From contig PMOF01000133.1 of NCBI GenBank assembly GCA_003162495.1, positions 480 through 18,682 on the forward strand: a stretch of 18,203 nucleotides of DNA, in the 5' to 3' direction. Each line of letters opens with the position of its first letter. Position 1 is the stretch's first letter. A program made the translations under genes and the position numbers. This document shows positions 12,793 through 18,203 of this stretch, one piece after another. This stretch comes from Acidobacteriaceae bacterium. GTDB taxonomy: Bacteria; Acidobacteriota; Terriglobia; Terriglobales; Acidobacteriaceae. Below the pieces are notes generated by a model. That model was not told where the DNA came from. It made no database searches and worked only from the letters and a program-made list of their open reading frames with translations.

Positions 12793-14271
12793 ATGCGGGT
12801 AGCGATCATCGGCGGTGGCGTGGCGGGACTGGCGGCTGCTTATGAGCTGGAACTGGCGCGCGCGGCGGGTGGGCCGGGGGGCGCGGTCGAGTACACGCTG
12901 TTTGAGGCCGGAGATCGATTGGGCGGGGTTGTGTGCTCGGAAGGTGTGAATGGTGCGGTGCTGGAGCGGGGACCGGACTCGTTTTTGACGGAGAAGCCAG
13001 CGGCCGCGGAGCTGTGCCGAGAGCTGGGGCTGGGCAGCGAGCTGGTGGCGTCGAATGACGGTGCGCGGAAGACTTATATTGTGGTGAAAAACCGGCTGGT
13101 GGCGCTGCCCGACGGGCTGATGTTTCTGGTGCCGACGAAACTGATTCCGACGCTGACGACGCGGCTGTTCGGCCTGGGGACGAAGATTCGGATGGGGCTG
13201 GAGTTGCTGCATGCGCCGCGTCGTCCGGAGCACGGCGACGAAGCGGTGGCGACGCTGGTAGAGCGGCACTATGGGATGGAAGCGGTGGAACGGCTGGCCG
13301 ATCCGCTGCTGAGCGGAATCTTTGGCGGGGACGCAAGCCAACTGAGCGCGCGTGCAGTGCTGCCGCGGCTGGTGGAGATGGAGAATGAGTACGGGTCGCT
13401 GACGCGGGGGATGCTGGCGGCGCACCGCAAGATGCGCGCGAAGGCCAAGGCGCTGAACAGCGCGGGCAATGAAAACCGGCAGCCTGGCGCGGCGCGGGGA
13501 GTCTTTACGGCGTTGCGCGGCGGCATGCAGCAGTTGGTGGATGCGCTGCAGGCGCGACTTGAGGCGGGGCGGGTGCGTCTGGGGACGGCGGTGAGCGGGC
13601 TGGAACCGGTGGACGGCGGGTGGATGGTCAGGGCCCGTGGAGTAGCGGAGTTTTATGATTTTGTGATTGTGGCTACTCCGGCCTGGGCGGCGGCGGTGCT
13701 GCTGCGCGGGGTGGATGCGGAGTTGTGCGGGGAGCTGGAGCAGATTCCGTATTCTTCGTCCATCACGGTGAACCTGGTGTATGACGAAAACCGTCTGGGG
13801 CAGCTTCCCGATGGGTTTGGGTTTCTGGTGCCGGCAAGCGAGGGACGGGCCATGCTGGCGTGCACGTTTGTGCATCGGAAATTTCTGGGCCGCACGCCGG
13901 TGGGGAAGGTTGTGCTGCGAGCTTTTCTTGGCGGGGTGAAGCATGAGGCGCTGCTGGCAGAGACGGATGGGGCGCTGGTGGGGACGGTGCGACGGGAGTT
14001 GAAGGAGATTCTGGGAGATAGTGTGGTGGGGCTGGGGATTGAGCCGGAGCATACGCAGGTTTCGCGGTGGCGGCGGGCGATGGCGCAATACGCAGTGGGG
14101 CACTTGGAGCGGGTGGGCCGGATTGGGGCACGGGTGGCGGGGCTGCCGGGGCTCAGGCTGGTTGGGAATGCTTATGACGGGATTGGGATTTCGGATTGCA
14201 TTCGATTGGGACGGAATGCGGCGAGAGAGCTGATCGCAGCCAGCGAGTCCGCGCGTCAACCGGTTGGCTAA
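12793..14271 (+). CDS. hemG: Protoporphyrinogen/coproporphyrinogen oxidase, flavin-dependent (HemG/HemY type)
   Basis: A 492-aa FAD enzyme of haem biosynthesis. It oxidises protoporphyrinogen IX (or coproporphyrinogen III in the coproporphyrin-dependent route) by six electrons. The N-terminal dinucleotide fold is clear: IIGGGVAGLAAAYELE with G7, G9 and G12. An acidic LFEAGDRLGG segment follows for the ribose, and then ERGPDSFLTEKP. The central segment HGDEAVATLVERHYGMEAVERLADPLLSGIFGGD is diagnostic of the HemY family. The C-terminal FAD loop is GNAYDGIGISDCIRLGRNAARE (about 458-479). Length is normal. The ATG at 12793 has a GAGGCGAGAGGG ribosome site. The sequence does not say which porphyrinogen is the substrate; the symbol hemY is also used for this type. 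It lies downstream of a radical SAM/SPASM gene on the same strand but 418 bases away, so it probably has its own promoter. Confidence 0.93.
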   Translation: MRVAIIGGGVAGLAAAYELELARAAGGPGGAVEYTLFEAGDRLGGVVCSEGVNGAVLERGPDSFLTEKPAAAELCRELGLGSELVASNDGARKTYIVVKNRLVALPDGLMFLVPTKLIPTLTTRLFGLGTKIRMGLELLHAPRRPEHGDEAVATLVERHYGMEAVERLADPLLSGIFGGDASQLSARAVLPRLVEMENEYGSLTRGMLAAHRKMRAKAKALNSAGNENRQPGAARGVFTALRGGMQQLVDALQARLEAGRVRLGTAVSGLEPVDGGWMVRARGVAEFYDFVIVATPAWAAAVLLRGVDAELCGELEQIPYSSSITVNLVYDENRLGQLPDGFGFLVPASEGRAMLACTFVHRKFLGRTPVGKVVLRAFLGGVKHEALLAETDGALVGTVRRELKEILGDSVVGLGIEPEHTQVSRWRRAMAQYAVGHLERVGRIGARVAGLPGLRLVGNAYDGIGISDCIRLGRNAARELIAASESARQPVG

Positions 14272-14323
14272 ATCCTGTTCAGACTCCTTCGCTGATGGCC
14301 ACATCCGATTCTCCCGGAAGGAG

Positions 14324-14343
14324 CAGGGGCCTTAAGGCCCCTG
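14324..14343. terminator. Perfect 20-bp palindrome between convergent genes (terminator or REP-like element)
   Basis: CAGGGGCCTTAAGGCCCCTG is self-complementary and forms an 8-bp GC-rich stem with a TTAA loop. It lies 52 bases after hemG (+) and 70 bases after the CocE gene stop (-), so it could end both transcripts. No U-tract follows. The form is like short GC-rich REP-type palindromes dispersed in acidobacterial genomes. Confidence 0.55.
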
Positions 14344-14413
14344 AACGCAGGCTTACAACAAGAGCAGCATGAGCCGCGTGCTTTTCGTTTGTGCTGCCCA
14401 GATGCAGACTCCA

Positions 14414-16189
14414 TCATTTCCCCACTACCGGCAGGAGCAGGGCGCTGGGGTGTGCGCTGTCATGAAGGATGGCATTGGTGGCGTTGACGATTGTGGAGTC
14501 GGTGGCCGCGTCTTTGCCGGTATTTAGGTTGCGGTCGAAGCGGGGAAAGTTGCTGCTGCTGACTTCAACGCGGATTTTGTGGCCTTTGAGAAAGACGTTG
14601 CTTGTAGACCAGAGATCGATTTTGTATTCATAGACCTGACCGGGAGTGATAGGAACTGCAGCGGCGGTTGTCGATTGGCGGTAACGGGCGCGGAGGATGC
14701 CTTCCGTTAGATTCTTCGCGAAGCCGTCGGGACCTACATCGACTAACTTGGCAGTGAAGTCAGTGTCAGCGGCAGAGGTGCTGGCGTATAAGTCGAGAGT
14801 TACCGGGCCAGTTACCTCCAAGTCCTCATCGAGGGCCGGGGTGGAATAGACGAGCACGTCGGAACGACTTTCGACGGGCTGCTGGTCTCGGGGACCGGGA
14901 GCCAGATGCTGAGAGTCGCAGCAAAGTGGGCCGCCAACGGTGGGGACCGGGTTGGCGGGGTCATAGATGTAACTGTCGGCCGGCTCCTTTTGCAGCGGGG
15001 CGGTAGAAAGAGTGCCGTCGCCTGAAGCGGTATTCGACTTTCCAGCCGAGTGAAGGAAGTAACTGGTCGACTTAGCGCGCTCCAGCGGCCATGAGTCTTC
15101 GCTGCGCCACTTATTCTCTCCCATCACGAAAATTTTGACTGGGTGGCCCGAAGCGAATTCATTTTGCTTGCCCTGGAAAAGGTATTGGTACCAATCGAGA
15201 GTTACGTTGTTCTCGTCGAACTCCACGGCTGCGGGGCCGAAGTCGACTGCGCCAATTTTTCGTCCTCCGCCGGAGTGGCCTCCGATGGCGACCAGTAGCT
15301 GTTGGCCATTACGGGCCGCATCCGTGCCGCCGTGAGCTTTGATGCCCATGTAATTCCGCAGCGAACCACCCTGGAAGAGGTCGTACCAGGCGGTGATGGT
15401 CAGCGCGGGCACCTGGATGTTCTGGTAATTCTCTTCGATGGACCACTGCTTCCAATAGCTGTCATACGTTGGGTGCGCGAGCCAGTCAAGAAAGTAGGGC
15501 GCAAGATCGTGGGTCAGAGACGCTGCGTCGCGAGGGGCGCGGATGTTGAAGATCGGATATTGGTTGAGCGGCAGAACGGTACTGCCGATGAGAGCGTTGG
15601 TCTGTCTGCTGATGACGCGATTGAGAGTGTCCTGTGCCAGGCCGGAGGACCACGACTCATCGAACCACTGCTCGAACGCTCCACCTTGATAGGTCCAGTT
15701 TTCGTGATAATTGCTGGCGGTAACGACGGGGCAGATTCCTGCCAGATGGGGCGGGTGGCCAATGGCGGCGAGCATCTGCGTGGCTCCAACATAAGAGCCG
15801 CCGAACATGCCGACCTTGCCATTGGAATGGGGCAGGGCTGCGGCCCATTCAACGGTGTCGAAGCCGTCGTTGGTCTCGTATTTGAAGGGATACCACTCGC
15901 CCTCCGAGGTGTAGCGGCCGCGGACATCCTGCACCACGACGAGGAAGCCGTTGGCGGCAGCGGTGCGCGCAAAATCGGCAGTGTTGACCTTGCTGTAAGG
16001 AGTGCGCTGCAGCAGGACAGGATAAGTGCCGTCAGCGGCGGGGCGATAGATGTCAGCCTTCAGAGTGACGCCGTCGCGGGTCTTCATGGCGACCCCGTGT
16101 TCAACGACGATTTCGGCTTGGCCCCAGATTCTGGCGGTGGGCAATGCTACGACGATCAGCGAAAACAGGCAGAGCGTTCTTTTAAGCAT
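14414..16189 (-). CDS. Secreted CocE/NonD family hydrolase (X-Pro dipeptidyl-peptidase S15-like)
   Basis: A 591-aa alpha/beta hydrolase. The N-terminus (MLKRTLCLFSLIVVALPTARIWGQA) is a Sec signal peptide, so it acts in the periplasm or outside the cell. The catalytic triad is visible: S132 in GMFGGSYVGATQ, D270 in TAWYDLF and H305 in GGHSGGG. DVRGRYTSEGEWYPF (88-102) is the family signature before the nucleophile. The C-terminal part (about 400-591) is the jelly-roll domain of the family (PVTLDLYASTSAADTDFTAKLVDVGPDG, GHKIRVEVSSSNFPRFDRNLNTG). Known members hydrolyse acyl esters such as cocaine, glutaryl-7-ACA amides or X-Pro peptides. The substrate here cannot be read. The ATG at 16189 is preferred because it opens the signal peptide. 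The AGGAG before it is rather distant (12 bases). It diverges from the Gfo/Idh/MocA gene with 112 bases between. Confidence 0.9.
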   Translation of the reverse strand: MLKRTLCLFSLIVVALPTARIWGQAEIVVEHGVAMKTRDGVTLKADIYRPAADGTYPVLLQRTPYSKVNTADFARTAAANGFLVVVQDVRGRYTSEGEWYPFKYETNDGFDTVEWAAALPHSNGKVGMFGGSYVGATQMLAAIGHPPHLAGICPVVTASNYHENWTYQGGAFEQWFDESWSSGLAQDTLNRVISRQTNALIGSTVLPLNQYPIFNIRAPRDAASLTHDLAPYFLDWLAHPTYDSYWKQWSIEENYQNIQVPALTITAWYDLFQGGSLRNYMGIKAHGGTDAARNGQQLLVAIGGHSGGGRKIGAVDFGPAAVEFDENNVTLDWYQYLFQGKQNEFASGHPVKIFVMGENKWRSEDSWPLERAKSTSYFLHSAGKSNTASGDGTLSTAPLQKEPADSYIYDPANPVPTVGGPLCCDSQHLAPGPRDQQPVESRSDVLVYSTPALDEDLEVTGPVTLDLYASTSAADTDFTAKLVDVGPDGFAKNLTEGILRARYRQSTTAAAVPITPGQVYEYKIDLWSTSNVFLKGHKIRVEVSSSNFPRFDRNLNTGKDAATDSTIVNATNAILHDSAHPSALLLPVVGK

Positions 16190-16301
16190 GGAGGGTTCCG
16201 TCTCCTGGCGATAAGTCCGCGAAACCATTCTAAGCTCAGGAAAAGGCGACCGGTGTATGGTTACAGACGGCGGGAAAAATCCGGGATGCGAGGTTGCGGG
16301 T

Positions 16302-17654
16302 ATGGATGGTTTGAATCGGAGAGGTTTTATAAGGGCGGCGGGGGCAGCAACCACGGCAACTCTGCTGGGGACGCGGCTGCATGCGCTGGGCGCGCTGCAA
16401 AGCGAACCGGCGCAACCGGTGGCGGCGAACGACCATATCCAGATTGCGCTGATTGGCGCGGGTGGGCAGGGGCAGTTCGATACCAAGGCGGCCGTGAGCG
16501 TGCCCGGAGTAAAGCTGGTGGCGGTGGCGGACTGCTACGACGGACGCCTGGCGCACAGCAAGGAGGTGTGGGGCGACGACGTGTTTACCACGCGCGATTA
16601 CAACGAGATCCTGGCGCGCAAGGATGTGGACGCGGTGATTATCGGCACGCCCGACCACTGGCACAAGCAGGCGAGCGTGGATGCGATGAAGGCCGGCAAA
16701 GATGTGTATTGCGAGAAGCCGATGATTCATCTGTATGCCGACGGGCCGGAGATGATTGAGACGGCGCGCATGACGAAGCGAATTTTGCAGGTGGGTAGTC
16801 AGCGGGTGAGCTCGCTGATTTATTTGAAAGCTAAAGAGCTGCTGGCAGCGGGCACGATTGGGCAACTGAATATGGTGACGGCGCGGTGGGATCGCAACTC
16901 GTCAATGGGCGCCTGGAATTATACGGTCCCGCTGGATGCCTCAACGGAGACGTGCGACTGGCCGCGTTTTCTGGGCACCGCGCCGAAGATTGCGTTCAAT
17001 GCGGAGCAATTTTTCCAATGGCGCAAGTGGAAGGCATACGGCAGCGGCGTGGCCGGCGATCTGTTTGTGCATCTGTTCAGCGGGACGCACTTCATTACCG
17101 GGGCGCATGGGCCCACGAGGGGCATGGCGACGGGCGGCCTGCGTTTCTGGAAGGACGGGCGTGATGTTCCGGACGTGATGTTGGGGCTGTTCGATTATCC
17201 GGAGGGCTTCAACCTGAGCCTGCGCGTAAATTTTGTGGACGGCGGCGAAGAGAGCGAAGGGCTGATTTTTACGGGGTCGGAAGGCACGATAGAGATTGCC
17301 GGCAACTCCGTGAGCGTGAATCGCGTGCCACGGCAAAAGGAACCGGGCCTGATGATCGGGACGTTTACCGAGGCGATGCAGAAGCAGATTCTGGCGGATT
17401 ACAAGGAAAAGTATCCCGCGACGCATCCGGAGGGCGAGCCGCCGGTGGGCTATGAGAAGTTTGTCGCGCCCGCGGGATACAGCGACAGCTATGACCACTT
17501 CAAGAATTTCTTTGCGTCGGTGCGGTCGCGGCAGCCGGTGGTGGAGGATGCGGTGTTTGGGTTCCGCGCGGCGGGCGCGGCGCTGCTGAGCAATCTGAGT
17601 TTGGAGCGGGGGAAGATTGTGGGATGGGATCCGGAGGCGATGAAACTGGTCTGA
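16302..17654 (+). CDS. Tat-exported Gfo/Idh/MocA family oxidoreductase
   Basis: A 450-aa NAD(P)-dependent oxidoreductase. It starts MDGLNRRGFIRAAGAATTATLLG, with the twin-arginine pair R6-R7 in NRRGFIRAAG and then a moderately hydrophobic stretch. It is therefore predicted to fold with its cofactor and pass through the Tat system. The Rossmann segment IALIGAGGQGQ (48-58) has the glycine motif. The catalytic Lys is K139 in CEKPMIH (137-143), the family's EKP motif. The C-terminal domain (about 175-440) holds the substrate-binding sheet (VAGDLFVHLFSGTHFITGAHGP). Family members act on sugars, inositols and their derivatives, and the Tat-exported clade is abundant in Acidobacteria and Planctomycetes. 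The ATG at 16302 is chosen because it places the Tat motif normally and follows a GAGG site. An ATG at 16257 is in frame but lacks a ribosome site. The substrate is unknown. Confidence 0.92.
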   Translation: MDGLNRRGFIRAAGAATTATLLGTRLHALGALQSEPAQPVAANDHIQIALIGAGGQGQFDTKAAVSVPGVKLVAVADCYDGRLAHSKEVWGDDVFTTRDYNEILARKDVDAVIIGTPDHWHKQASVDAMKAGKDVYCEKPMIHLYADGPEMIETARMTKRILQVGSQRVSSLIYLKAKELLAAGTIGQLNMVTARWDRNSSMGAWNYTVPLDASTETCDWPRFLGTAPKIAFNAEQFFQWRKWKAYGSGVAGDLFVHLFSGTHFITGAHGPTRGMATGGLRFWKDGRDVPDVMLGLFDYPEGFNLSLRVNFVDGGEESEGLIFTGSEGTIEIAGNSVSVNRVPRQKEPGLMIGTFTEAMQKQILADYKEKYPATHPEGEPPVGYEKFVAPAGYSDSYDHFKNFFASVRSRQPVVEDAVFGFRAAGAALLSNLSLERGKIVGWDPEAMKLV

Positions 17655-17693
17655 CAGAGGGGATTGGTGGATTCCCAGTTCTCAAAGGCGAGA

Positions 17694-17717
17694 CCCTTCG
17701 ACTCAGCTCAGGGCAGG
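17694..17717. repeat. Interspersed short repeat of the CCTTCGACTCAGCTCAGG type
   Basis: The stretch CCCTTCGACTCAGCTCAGGG (17694-17713) plus CAGG looks like a short intergenic repeat that recurs in many environmental bacterial genomes. Its reverse strand, if translated, gives the familiar spurious ACPELSRRVSPL-type peptide. Only one copy is in this window, so the repeat nature is from memory of other genomes. Confidence 0.55.
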
Positions 17718-17765
17718 CTTTGGGGCACCCGGCACAAGGATAGGCACCCAAATCTGTGAACTTTT

Positions 17766-18203
17766 TTACACGCCTCCCTTGCCCAGCAAGATGCCGATGC
17801 CGTAGGTGACGGCGCCCTCGACGGCTCCGATGACGGTCATCTCGATGCCTGATGACCACCAGGAACGGACGGTGATGAGGGACTTGGCTGCGCCTACGGC
17901 GAAGTGGGCGGCAAGCGAAATGATGGCTGCGGCGATAACGGCCTGAATGCCGCTCATGAAGAAGAAAGGGATGATGGGGATGGCCGCGCCGACGGCTGTG
18001 GACAGCGCGCCGGAGCTGGCGGAGACCATGGGGTTAGAGAGCGCATCTTCGGAGTGGCCGAGGCGTTCGGTCGACAGGGCGCGGAGCAGCTGTTCGGGGT
18101 CGCTGGCAATGTGGTTGACCATGTGTTCGGCATCGTCTTCAGGCACGCCTTTGACCTGGTAGTAAAGCGAGAGCAGCTCGCGAGCTTCAGGTCCGTTCAT
18201 CTG
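17766..18203 (-). CDS. VIT1/CCC1 family metal transporter, C-terminal part (5' end outside window)
   Basis: The last 145 residues of a membrane protein cut by the right edge. The frame stays open to the final base, so the Met at 18200 is probably internal. The fragment begins with a soluble helical stretch (RELLSLYYQVKGVPEDDAEHMVNHI...STERLG). That matches the cytoplasmic metal-binding helices of VIT1/CCC1 proteins. Three hydrophobic helices follow: SSGALSTAVGAAIPIIPFFF, IQAVIAAAIISLAAHFAVGA and MTVIGAVEGAVTYGIGILLG. NP before the first helix and the G/A-rich pattern with AAIPIIPFF are family features. Known members export Fe(II) or Mn(II) from the cytoplasm by proton exchange. It converges on the Gfo/Idh/MocA gene, 111 bases apart. 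Confidence 0.85.
   Translation of the reverse strand, partial: QMNGPEARELLSLYYQVKGVPEDDAEHMVNHIASDPEQLLRALSTERLGHSEDALSNPMVSASSGALSTAVGAAIPIIPFFFMSGIQAVIAAAIISLAAHFAVGAAKSLITVRSWWSSGIEMTVIGAVEGAVTYGIGILLGKGGV

Noticed and set aside
12622..14304. 560-residue open frame on the minus strand opposite hemG
   Set aside because: The translation is Arg/His/Pro/Gln-rich low-complexity sequence with no recognisable domain. It mirrors the GC-biased codons of hemG, which is clearly the real gene.
15302..16759. 485-residue plus-strand frame across the CocE gene and the start of the Gfo/Idh/MocA gene
   Set aside because: It overlaps two well-supported genes, and its sequence is compositionally odd with no domain.
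17500..17859. 119-residue minus-strand frame containing CPELSRRVSPL
   Set aside because: That peptide is the spurious translation of the intergenic repeat at 17694-17717. The frame also overlaps the ends of two real genes.
1..18203. Search for CRISPR arrays, tRNA/rRNA genes, integrases, transposases, toxin-antitoxin pairs and restriction-methylation systems
   Set aside because: None seen. The HNH gene stands without a methylase or specificity subunit, and no regularly spaced repeats are present.

Overview
The window looks like an ordinary chromosomal segment of an acidobacterium, probably a soil member of class Terriglobia. Three things point there: a tandem pair of secreted FG-GAP/ASPIC-UnbV (CRTAC1-type) proteins, a Tat-exported Gfo/Idh/MocA oxidoreductase beside a CocE/NonD hydrolase, and fairly high GC with many long antisense shadow frames. 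The lineage is inferred from gene content only. I see no rRNA, tRNA, CRISPR array, insertion sequence or phage gene.

Left block (1-2966, all minus strand). Reading along the minus strand: a 50-aa lmo0937-type membrane peptide, a CsbD-like stress protein, a 71-aa two-helix membrane protein, ComF (zinc finger plus phosphoribosyltransferase), an HNH endonuclease, and the first 70 residues of a dimethylargininase-type amidinotransferase cut by the window edge. comF, HNH and the dimethylargininase gene are spaced 14 and 33 bases apart and probably form an operon.

Middle block (2967-9757). A 435-base divergent region with a perfect 14-bp palindrome precedes a cytoplasmic GH13 alpha-amylase with all catalytic residues. 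A 49-aa hydrophobic Gly/Tyr-rich peptide (DUF3309-like) follows, then two hairpins, then a convergent low-affinity iron permease family gene. Two large secreted beta-propeller-type proteins lie in tandem 24 bases apart. They are clear duplicates, and both appear to start with TTG.

Right block (9758-18203). A double-domain universal stress protein (minus) has a CRP/FNR-type dyad upstream. Divergent from it is a radical SAM/SPASM enzyme of the AhbD/NirJ-like type, followed after a 418-base gap by a flavin-dependent protoporphyrinogen oxidase (hemG/hemY type). This pair suggests a haem-related role for the radical SAM enzyme. A perfect 20-bp palindrome separates hemG from a convergent secreted CocE/NonD hydrolase. 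That gene is divergent from the Tat-dependent Gfo/Idh/MocA oxidoreductase. The window closes with the C-terminal part of a VIT1/CCC1-family metal transporter on the minus strand.

The common thread is stress and envelope physiology (CsbD, lmo0937-type, DUF3309-like, UspA, VIT1, iron permease) with housekeeping haem synthesis and export of degradative proteins. I found no convincing new defence or mobile system. The best leads are the radical SAM-hemG pair with its long leader, the CRP/FNR-like site before uspA, the tandem CRTAC1 duplication, and the cluster of tiny stress membrane proteins around the amylase.
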